13,420 nucleotides of DNA from an uncultured Acidimicrobiaceae bacterium. Its GTDB lineage: Bacteria > Actinomycetota > Acidimicrobiia > Spongiisociales > UBA5794. A program made the translations under genes and the position numbers. Within the stretch, counting starts at the first letter, position 1. Each line of letters opens with the position of its first letter. Where the stretch lies: positions 1 to 13,420 of the forward strand of contig CAMYJM010000038.1 of assembly GCA_947258635.1 (NCBI GenBank), read 5' to 3'. Of this stretch, positions 8,000 through 13,420 are shown in pieces. The notes beneath the pieces are model-generated. The model saw only the letters and a list, made by a program, of their open reading frames with translations, had not been told where the DNA came from and did no database searches.

Positions 8000-8664
8000 T
8001 GGCAACGAGTGTCACGCCGATCGCCCGCGCCCGAGCGATTCGCCGGGCCCGGGAAGCAGCCCGGGCGGCCGACCGCAACTCTGTGCTCCTGCTGCTCCCC
8101 GTGATCACGCTGCTGGTCGTTGGACTGGGTGCGATCCTCTCGGCGTCCAGCGTGGTTGCCCGGCTCGAACGTGGTGATCAGTTCTTCTACTTCAAGCGAC
8201 AGGTCGTCTATGCGGTGCTCGGCATCGGAGCGCTGGTACTGGGCGCTCGGATCCCGTACCGGCTCTACAAGCGCTTCTCCGGGCTCATCTTCGCCGCGTC
8301 GATCGTCGGGCTGGCGGTGACGCTGGCGATCGGAACGGAGGGCGGCGGTTCCCGGCGCTGGATCGAGGTCGGAACCGTGACCCTGCAAGCGTCCGAATTC
8401 AGCAAGTTCGCCATTGTCGTCTTCCTGGCGGCGGCGTTGTCTCGCAAGGAGCGGTACCTCGGCAGCTTCCTTCACTTCTTCTGGCCGGTTGCCGGTTCTC
8501 TCGGATTGACGGCGACCCTCCTTCTGTTGGAACCGGACCTCGGCACCACCATCTTGATCGCGGCCACGGGGGTGGCCATGCTCGTTGCCTCGACGACCCC
8601 GCTGCGCTATGTGTTCGGTGCCGCTTCGCTGGGTACGGCCGCCGCGCTGGTCTCGGTGCTGTAA
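7999..8664 (+). CDS. ftsW: N-terminal fragment of FtsW (221 aa)
   Basis: This is what would be translated from the normal ftsW start if the TAA is real. It has a basic N-terminal tail (RARAIRRAREAARAADR), then about seven hydrophobic segments (roughly 29-51, 67-84, 95-112, 134-148, 155-177, 183-199 and 202-221). It includes GGSRRWI, QASEFSKF and EPDLGT. It ends at the last residues of the seventh helix, just before the large extracytoplasmic loop that carries the catalytic Asp in SEDS enzymes. As a separate protein it should therefore lack polymerase activity. No function for the fragment alone is claimed. Confidence 0.7.
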   Translation: MATSVTPIARARAIRRAREAARAADRNSVLLLLPVITLLVVGLGAILSASSVVARLERGDQFFYFKRQVVYAVLGIGALVLGARIPYRLYKRFSGLIFAASIVGLAVTLAIGTEGGGSRRWIEVGTVTLQASEFSKFAIVVFLAAALSRKERYLGSFLHFFWPVAGSLGLTATLLLLEPDLGTTILIAATGVAMLVASTTPLRYVFGAASLGTAAALVSVL

Positions 8665-8705
8665 AACCCCTATCAGAGAGCGCGCATCCTCGCCTTTCTG
8701 AATCC

Positions 8706-8710
8706 GGAGG
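8706..8710 (+). promoter_or_regulatory. Shine-Dalgarno-like GGAGG before a possible TTG restart in ftsW
   Basis: GGAGG is 8 bases upstream of TTG at 8719, within the ftsW frame and 41 bases after the premature TAA. Spacing is near ideal. It encodes part of the conserved NPEADP stretch, so it may be coincidental, but it could permit reinitiation after the nonsense codon. Confidence 0.3.
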
Positions 8711-8718
8711 CCGACCCC

Positions 8719-9168
8719 TTGGGATATGGACTGCAGCCGCTGCAGAGCCTCGTCGCCCTCGGCACCGGTGGCTGGTTCGGAGTAGGGCTCGGAGCCAGCC
8801 GGGCCCGGTGGTCATTCTTGCCGAACGCGCATACCGACTTCATCTTCTCGATCATCGGTGAGGAGACCGGGTTGGCGGGTTCGTTGATGGTTGTGGTGCT
8901 GTTCGTCGTGCTGGCAGTGGTGGGGTTCAGCGTGGCGCGCCGCGCCGGCGATTCGTTCGGGCGCCTCCTGGCCGTTGGCCTGGTGTCGTGGTTGACGTTG
9001 CAGGCGCTCATCAACATCGGTGGTGTGGCGGTGGTGCTGCCGATCACCGGCGTGCCGCTCCCGTTCGTCTCGGCAGGAGGCAGTGCTTTGCTCGCCAACA
9101 TGGGGGCCGCCGGGGTGTTGGTCAACATCGCCCGCACGTCGGCACGCCGGGAGAGGGCGGCGCCTTGA
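8719..9168 (+). CDS. ftsW: C-terminal fragment of FtsW, possible TTG restart (149 aa)
   Basis: This is the downstream part of the interrupted ftsW, read from the first plausible start (TTG, with GGAGG upstream). It holds the extracytoplasmic loop with LPNAHTDFIFSIIGEETG, including the presumed catalytic Asp (fragment residue 40), and three hydrophobic segments (about 51-72, 80-105 and 115-143), with the FtsW signature PLPFVSAGGSALLANMG in the last. The 18 codons between the TAA and this TTG are also recognisably FtsW, so the true gene does not begin here. If both fragments are made, their assembly into an active enzyme is speculative. The last codons run into murG as a TTGA overlap. Confidence 0.55.
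   Translation: MGYGLQPLQSLVALGTGGWFGVGLGASRARWSFLPNAHTDFIFSIIGEETGLAGSLMVVVLFVVLAVVGFSVARRAGDSFGRLLAVGLVSWLTLQALINIGGVAVVLPITGVPLPFVSAGGSALLANMGAAGVLVNIARTSARRERAAP
9149..9157 (+). promoter_or_regulatory. Shine-Dalgarno for murG TTG start
   Basis: GGGAGAGGG ends 7 bases before the TTG at 9165. It supports the unusual TTG start, which is also the one that overlaps the ftsW stop (TTGA). Confidence 0.6.
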
Positions 9169-10250
9169 CGTACGCACTTGCGGCAGCGGGGACCGGAGGG
9201 CATGTCTATCCGGCCTTGGCGGTTGCCGATGCGCTGCGGGACGGCGGTGTCGCCCGCGACGAGATCGTCTTTGTGGGCGGCAACCGATTGGCTGCGACCG
9301 TCGTTCCGGCTGCGGGCTACGACTTTCTCGAGATCGACATCCGGGGGCTGAAGCGGAGCCTGGCGGTGGACAATCTCATGTTGCCCTCGCTTGTCTGGCG
9401 GGCCAGCCGGCGGATCCACCGGGAGTTCTCACGCCGATCTGTGAAGGCTGCTCTCGCCTTTGGCGGGTATATCTCGGTGCCGGCGGCGTGGGCGGCGCGT
9501 CGCGCCGGCGCCAAGCTCTTCATCCACGAGCAGAACGCCGTTCCCGGCCTGGCCAACCGGCTGATCTCGCGACGGGCGAGCACATCGTTCATCGCGTTTC
9601 CCGAGGCCGCCCAGAAGCTCAGTCGCCCGCGACTCGTCGGCAATCCACTGCGCCCTGAGCTCGCCAGATTCGAACGATCCGCGATTCACGCCGCCGCGCT
9701 CGAGCGCTACGGGCTGAGCGGTGCCCGCCCCGTGCTCGGAGTCCTCGGTGGATCGCTCGGCGCCAAAGTGCTGAATGACGTCGCCGGGCGTGTCGCCGAT
9801 GCCCACGACGCCCACGAAATGTCGATCCTACACCTGTCCGGTCACGCCCACTACGAAGCCGTTTCGAGTATGGCAGCCGGGTCGGCCCAGGAGTGGAAGG
9901 TGCTCGCATTCGAGGATCGTATGGAGTACTTCTATGCAGCGACCGACCTGGTTCTCTCGCGGGCCGGGGCGCTGACGATCAGCGAGCTGGCTGCAACCGG
10001 CACGCCGGCGGTGGTCGTACCGTATGCCGCCGGCTCCGCCGGCCACCAGAAAGCGAATGCCGCTCACCTCGCGGGAGGCGGTGGGGCCATGCTCGTTGAT
10101 GAAGAGCATGTAGATCGAGTGCCGGCCCTGCTTCAGCAGCTGATCGCCGATCGAGATTCTCGGCAGAAGATGGCGCTCGCCGCCGCCGGAATGGGCATGC
10201 CGGAAGCGGCCCGGTCGATCGCCCGAGCGCTGATCGAGGCTACGTCGTGA
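9165..10250 (+). CDS. murG: Undecaprenyl-PP-MurNAc-pentapeptide GlcNAc transferase MurG
   Basis: This 361-aa peripheral membrane GT-B glycosyltransferase adds GlcNAc from UDP-GlcNAc to lipid I, producing the lipid II that FtsW polymerises. The N-terminal acceptor domain starts YALAAAGTGGHVYPALAVA, with the G-rich loop GTGGH at 9-13, and contains GGYISVPAAWAA and HEQNAVPGLANR (121-132). The C-terminal donor domain has GGSLGAK (195-201), SRAGALTISEL (265-275) and GHQKANA, the nucleotide-sugar binding features of MurG. The TTG at 9165 is preferred because the conserved GTGGH loop lies at the expected distance, a purine-rich site precedes it, and it overlaps the ftsW stop. Its translation is probably coupled to ftsW, so the ftsW nonsense codon could reduce MurG supply. 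Confidence 0.95.
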   Translation: MTYALAAAGTGGHVYPALAVADALRDGGVARDEIVFVGGNRLAATVVPAAGYDFLEIDIRGLKRSLAVDNLMLPSLVWRASRRIHREFSRRSVKAALAFGGYISVPAAWAARRAGAKLFIHEQNAVPGLANRLISRRASTSFIAFPEAAQKLSRPRLVGNPLRPELARFERSAIHAAALERYGLSGARPVLGVLGGSLGAKVLNDVAGRVADAHDAHEMSILHLSGHAHYEAVSSMAAGSAQEWKVLAFEDRMEYFYAATDLVLSRAGALTISELAATGTPAVVVPYAAGSAGHQKANAAHLAGGGGAMLVDEEHVDRVPALLQQLIADRDSRQKMALAAAGMGMPEAARSIARALIEATS

Positions 10251-11620
10251 GCTCCCGGCGCACCCTCGACGGCATCGACCGGATCCACATTGTCGGCGCC
10301 GGTGGCGCCGGAATGAGCGGCCTCGGCAAGCTACTGGCCAGTCTCGGCCACAACGTCACCGGTTCGGATCTCAAGCCGAGCCCCCAGATCGACGCGCTCG
10401 ATGACCTCGGCGTCGATACCTGGGTCGGGCATCGTCCCGACTCCATGGCTGATGTCGACCTGATCGTGACCAGCTCGGCGGTGCCACGGCACGATCCGGA
10501 AGTCGTCGCAGCCACGGCGGCCGGGGCGACCTGGTGGGAGCGGCCCGAGCTCTTGGACGCGCTGACGGCCCGAATGCCTGCGGTCGGGTTCACAGGCACT
10601 CACGGGAAGACCACATCAACCGCACTCGCCGTAACTGCACTACGCAGCCTCGGGCTCGATCCGAGTTTCCTCGTGGGCGGCCAGATGGTTGCCTTCAACA
10701 CGGGAGCTCATCTCGGGGCAGATCCGATCTTCATCTTGGAGGCCGACGAGGCCTTCGGTACATTCCGCAAGCTCCACATGGATGCGCTGCTGGTGACGAA
10801 CATCGAGGCAGATCACCTCGACTACTACGGAACGGTCTCGGCAATGGAAGAGGCCTTCGCTCTCGTCGCCCGGCGTGTCCCCGGCCCGGTGGTCGCATGC
10901 ATCGACGACGCCGGGGTACGGCGTCTGGCCGAGCGTATGGACGTGATCTCATATGGCGTCGACCCGGGGGCGCAGTGGACGATGAGCAACGTGCACAGTG
11001 TGCGTGGCACGGTTCGATTCGATCTGACCGGCCCCGGGTTTGCTGGTGCGATCGTGGTGCCGAAGCCGGGTACGCACGTCGCACGAAACGCGGCCGGCGC
11101 GGTGGCTCTCCTTGCCGAATTGGGCTACGACCCGGAGGCGGTGGCGAGGGGTCTCACCGGGTTCGCCGGCGTTCGGCGTCGTTTTGAGGTGCGCAGTCGG
11201 GTGGGAGATATCACCGTGGTCGACGACTACGCCCACCATCCCACGGAAATCGCGGCGACCATCGCGGCCGGCCGAGAAGGCGGCTGGCGACGGGTATGGG
11301 CCGTATTCCAGCCGCATCGGTATACCCGCACCGCCGAACACGGCCCCGCCTTCGGTGAGCCGTTGGCGGCAGCCGACAGGGTGGTCATCACCGATATCTA
11401 CTCCGCAGGTGAACCGCCGATCCCCGGCGTCAGCAGTCGGCTGGTCGCGGATGCGGTTGCCGCCGCCGGAGGACATGTCGACTACGTCCCGGATCTCGAC
11501 GAGGCCGGGAGCTTGCTCGCGGCGAACGTCACACCGGGCGATCTCGTGCTGCTTCTCGGCGCCGGAGACGTCAATTCTCTCGCCGAGCCGCTGGCGCGCA
11601 GCCTGGAGGAGCGAACGTGA
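10247..11620 (+). CDS. murC: UDP-N-acetylmuramate:L-alanine ligase MurC
   Basis: This 457-aa cytoplasmic ligase attaches L-Ala, the first stem-peptide residue, to UDP-MurNAc. The N-terminal Rossmann-like domain has IHIVGAGGAGMSGLGKLL (13-30). The ATPase domain has the P-loop GTHGKTT (117-123; the His is typical of MurC), the acidic block EADEAFGTF (165-173) and NIEADHLDYYG (185-195). The C-terminal domain has VDDYAHHPTE (325-334) and FQPHRYTRT, both characteristic of MurC. The acidic block departs from the commoner EADESDGSF, keeping EADE but replacing the following Ser-Asp with Ala-Phe. The GTG at 10247 overlaps the murG stop (GTGA), and the stop overlaps murB (GTGA). Function is expected to be intact. 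Confidence 0.96.
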   Translation: MSSRRTLDGIDRIHIVGAGGAGMSGLGKLLASLGHNVTGSDLKPSPQIDALDDLGVDTWVGHRPDSMADVDLIVTSSAVPRHDPEVVAATAAGATWWERPELLDALTARMPAVGFTGTHGKTTSTALAVTALRSLGLDPSFLVGGQMVAFNTGAHLGADPIFILEADEAFGTFRKLHMDALLVTNIEADHLDYYGTVSAMEEAFALVARRVPGPVVACIDDAGVRRLAERMDVISYGVDPGAQWTMSNVHSVRGTVRFDLTGPGFAGAIVVPKPGTHVARNAAGAVALLAELGYDPEAVARGLTGFAGVRRRFEVRSRVGDITVVDDYAHHPTEIAATIAAGREGGWRRVWAVFQPHRYTRTAEHGPAFGEPLAAADRVVITDIYSAGEPPIPGVSSRLVADAVAAAGGHVDYVPDLDEAGSLLAANVTPGDLVLLLGAGDVNSLAEPLARSLEERT

Positions 11621-12612
11621 CCCGTCTCGATGACCTGGTCGCCGCGGGCGTGGTCGCCGAGCAGGTACCCCTCGGCCCCCTCACGACGTACAAGTTCGGC
11701 GGCCCGGCTCGCTGGTTCGCGGTACTGGGCGACGCCGGAGCAGTGGAGCGCACCGTCGAAGCTGCCCTCGCCGACACTGTTCCCTACATGGTTCTCGGTC
11801 GGGGCTCCAACGTCGTTGTGAGCGACAGCGGTTTTGCCGGCCTGGTCATCCAGCTCGGCGGGGATCTCGCGGAGATGAGTGTCGACGCGGCCGGCGTCGT
11901 CAATGCCGGGGGCGCGATGCCGCTGCCCCGCCTGGCTCGAGCCTGCGCCAAACAGGGTCGCGGTGGATTGGAATTCCTCGTGGCCGTACCCGGATCTGTC
12001 GGCGGGGCCATTCGGATGAATGCAGGCTGCCACGGGTCCGAAACGGGTGAGTGGCTGTTACGCATCGAAACGTACCGACCCGGCCGCGGCGTGATCACCG
12101 TCCAACGCGCCGAGATGGAGATGTCGTACCGTCACAACTCGCTACCGCCCGAAGACATCGTCCTCGGTGCCCACTTCCGGACGGTGGCTCGCCCGCCGGA
12201 AGAGTCGGAGGCGATCATGCGGGCGATCACGCAGTGGCGTCGGGAATCCCAGCCGGGCGGCACGCTGAATGCCGGATCCGTCTTCAAGAACCCTGAGGGG
12301 ACCTCAGCAGGGTGGTTGGTCGACTCGCTCGGCCTCAAGGGAATGCAGATCGGGGGCGCCCGGGTCTCGCCGCGTCACGCCAACTTCTTCGAAGCCGGGC
12401 CGGAGGCCAGCGCCCAGGACGTCTACAACCTCGTCTGCGAGGTCCGCCGCCGAGTGGCCTCCGCAACCGGTGTGGTGCTGGAGCCCGAGATTCGTTTCGT
12501 CGGTGAGTTCGCAGGGGGAGGCGCGGCAGATTGGCGGGAGCCGTTGGGGTCCGGCGAGGAGAAGACGAGCCGCCGCGAGATCGACCATGTTGGGGAGGAC
12601 GAGCAGAGATGA
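11617..12612 (+). CDS. murB: UDP-N-acetylenolpyruvoylglucosamine reductase MurB
   Basis: This 331-aa flavoenzyme reduces UDP-GlcNAc-enolpyruvate to UDP-MurNAc with NADPH, supplying MurC. The FAD-binding region has TTYKFGGPARWF (23-34) and LGRGSNVVVSDSGFAGLVI (60-78), followed by PGSVGGAIRMNAGCHG (125-140). Y171-R172 in the YRHNSLP segment, S221 in NAGSVFKNP (the position of the catalytic Ser), and E291 in LEPEIRFVG complete the expected active-site set. The motif VDSLGLKGMQIGGARVS matches the MurB C-terminal lobe. After FVGEF the protein continues for about 34 polar residues that I do not recognise as a domain. The GTG follows GGAGGA by 6 bases and overlaps the murC stop. A murB gene between murC and ftsQ occurs in some lineages and not in others. 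Confidence 0.95.
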   Translation: MTRLDDLVAAGVVAEQVPLGPLTTYKFGGPARWFAVLGDAGAVERTVEAALADTVPYMVLGRGSNVVVSDSGFAGLVIQLGGDLAEMSVDAAGVVNAGGAMPLPRLARACAKQGRGGLEFLVAVPGSVGGAIRMNAGCHGSETGEWLLRIETYRPGRGVITVQRAEMEMSYRHNSLPPEDIVLGAHFRTVARPPEESEAIMRAITQWRRESQPGGTLNAGSVFKNPEGTSAGWLVDSLGLKGMQIGGARVSPRHANFFEAGPEASAQDVYNLVCEVRRRVASATGVVLEPEIRFVGEFAGGGAADWREPLGSGEEKTSRREIDHVGEDEQR

Positions 12613-13373
12613 CAACGATCGACCATCGTATCGCCGTGCGCCGGCGGACTGTTCGGGAAGCCGGTGCCCGCCGGCGGCTGGGCCGCTTGCTCGTGGTGAT
12701 CGCGTTCTTCGTGACGGTGGCCCTCATCGCCTTGCTGTTCCAGTCACCCCTGATGGCGATTCGCCAGATCGAAGTCGCCGGCGCGAGGCACGCCAACGTG
12801 GCTGCGGTGCTCGAGCGACACAACGTGGTCCCCGGTGTTCCGACGATATCGGTCCGACCCCGTGCCCTCGAGACCGATGTCGAGGGGGACCCGTGGGTTG
12901 CCCGGGCGCGTGCGACCATCACGTGGCCGGGCACCGTGGTGGTGACGGTCCTCGAGCACGAGCCGATCGCCTGGGTTGAGATCGGTGACGATTGGTACCG
13001 CGCCTCGGCAACCGGCGCAGTTGTCGAGCAGACGAACCCGTCCAAGCGGGGGGCGCGAATCAGGCTTGGCGGCCTCAGCGCCGTACCGGGCGACACCCTG
13101 ACCGGCCGGCGCGTGCTTGCCGCTCTCGAGTTCCTGGCGATGCTGCCCCAGGAGTTACAGCGCCGGGCGCTCGTGGCTTCAGGGGGAAACGGGACCCTGG
13201 TCGCCCGCATCCGCGGTCACCCGGTCGACCTGGGGAGCCCGATGGATATGCGGGAGAAGGCGGCGGCGCTGACCGCCATACTCGCCGACGGTGTTGCCGA
13301 ACGAGCCGCCATCTCGTTGGTGTCTCCAGTACGGCCCGCGATAAGAAACCCTCAACAAGCGGTTGAACGTTAG
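12609..13373 (+). CDS. ftsQ: Cell division protein FtsQ/DivIB
   Basis: This 254-aa bitopic division protein belongs to the FtsQ-FtsB-FtsL complex, which controls FtsW/FtsI. The layout is a basic cytoplasmic tail (1-24, many Arg), one transmembrane helix (about 25-45), a POTRA domain (about 49-119) opening with MAIRQIEVAGARH and containing DPWVARARATITWPGTVVVTVLEHEP, and then the FtsQ beta domain, which begins AWVEIGDDWYRASATGAVV. The ATG at 12609 overlaps the murB stop (ATGA) and has GGGGAGG 10 bases upstream. An earlier in-frame start at 12531 would add residues from inside murB and lacks support. The C-terminus is short after the beta domain, as in many actinobacterial FtsQ proteins. ftsZ would be expected just beyond the window. 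Confidence 0.93.
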   Translation: MTTIDHRIAVRRRTVREAGARRRLGRLLVVIAFFVTVALIALLFQSPLMAIRQIEVAGARHANVAAVLERHNVVPGVPTISVRPRALETDVEGDPWVARARATITWPGTVVVTVLEHEPIAWVEIGDDWYRASATGAVVEQTNPSKRGARIRLGGLSAVPGDTLTGRRVLAALEFLAMLPQELQRRALVASGGNGTLVARIRGHPVDLGSPMDMREKAAALTAILADGVAERAAISLVSPVRPAIRNPQQAVER

Positions 13374-13419
13374 GCAAACGAAGCCGACAGACGAGCAGCA
13401 TCGAGCTAAAGTTCAGGGT
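13347..13419 (+). promoter_or_regulatory. possible ftsZ leader element: inverted repeats at the ftsQ 3' end
   Basis: AACCCTCAAC (13347-13356) sits in the last codons of ftsQ. TCAAC/GTTGA forms a perfect 5-bp inverted repeat around AAGCG (13352-13366). GTTCAGGGT (13411-13419) matches the reverse complement of ACCCTCAAC at 8 of 9 positions. The 47 bases after ftsQ have no open gene and are less GC-rich than the coding DNA. The element could be part of the ftsZ leader or promoter, but the window ends here and chance is not excluded. There is no T-run, so a simple intrinsic terminator is not supported. Confidence 0.25.
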
Positions 13420-13420
13420 C

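Larger units (their letters stand above)
7999..9168 (+). pseudogene. ftsW: Lipid II polymerase FtsW (SEDS), interrupted by an in-frame TAA
   Basis: Reading one frame through gives 389 codons before the final TGA, with a TAA at codon 222 (8662-8664). FtsW is the septal SEDS glycosyltransferase that polymerises lipid II with FtsI. Conserved FtsW sequence flanks the stop on both sides without a frame change: GGSRRWIEVG, QASEFSKFA and EPDLGT before it; NPYQRARILAFLNPEADP, LPNAHTDFIFSIIGEE and LPFVSAGGSALLANMG after it. The Asp of HTD (8836-8838), corresponding to the proposed catalytic Asp of SEDS proteins, is downstream of the stop. No other ftsW lies in the window. Because FtsW is normally essential, a sequencing or assembly error is a serious alternative to a real mutation. 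The ATG overlaps the murD stop (TGATG) after GGAAGGGGAG. Confidence 0.85.

Noticed and set aside
8662..8664. The ftsW TAA as programmed recoding or a reassigned codon
   Set aside because: TAA is rarely recoded, no recoding element is evident next to it, and no other gene here has an in-frame TAA to suggest reassignment.
12531..12608. Longer FtsQ starting inside murB
   Set aside because: The added 26 residues are not FtsQ-like; the ATG at 12609 has the ATGA overlap and a Shine-Dalgarno.
1..13420. CRISPR arrays, tRNA/rRNA genes, insertion sequences, phage or defence genes
   Set aside because: None seen. Coding is continuous and conserved, with no long direct repeats, transposase motifs or tRNA-like folds noticed by eye; the window is a housekeeping cluster.

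Overview
This window is a nearly complete division and cell wall (dcw) cluster, read entirely on the + strand. G+C is high, about two thirds by eye. The order is rsmH (5' end outside the window), ftsL, ftsI, murE, murF, mraY, murD, ftsW, murG, murC, murB, ftsQ. The final 47 bases lie where ftsZ is normally approached. Several traits suggest a high-GC actinobacterium, perhaps a deep-branching class such as Acidimicrobiia: the G+C, the Cys-rich CTCPP..CAC segment of RsmH, the short FtsL-type protein, GTG/TTG starts and the gene order. This placement is inferred from sequence character only. MurE carries the DNPR motif, so a meso-diaminopimelate peptidoglycan is predicted.

Layout: 2-619 rsmH; 616-1014 ftsL; an 81-base gap (1015-1095) that holds a possible 17-aa mini-ORF; 1096-2826 ftsI; 2816-4297 murE; 4294-5640 murF; 5637-6698 mraY; 6695-7999 murD; 7999-9168 ftsW, broken by an in-frame TAA; 9165-10250 murG; 10247-11620 murC; 11617-12612 murB; 12609-13373 ftsQ; 13374-13420 the start of the region after ftsQ. 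Ten of the eleven gene junctions overlap, mostly as ATGA, GTGA, TTGA or TGATG, so this is one translationally coupled operon. No internal gap is large enough for a conventional intergenic promoter or terminator.

How the genes work together: MurB and MurC complete and load UDP-MurNAc; MurD, MurE and MurF build the pentapeptide; MraY and MurG make lipid I and lipid II. FtsW polymerises lipid II and FtsI cross-links the product. FtsL and FtsQ belong to the septal complex that activates FtsW/FtsI. RsmH methylates 16S rRNA and is a conventional cluster companion.

The content is canonical and I see no new biological system. The one striking anomaly is the TAA at codon 222 of ftsW. Conserved FtsW sequence continues in the same frame directly after it, so it looks like a recent nonsense change or a sequence error in a normally essential gene. 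A Shine-Dalgarno plus TTG 54 bases downstream could restart translation. The next most interesting item is the mini-ORF that bridges ftsL and ftsI through a TAGTG stop/start overlap.
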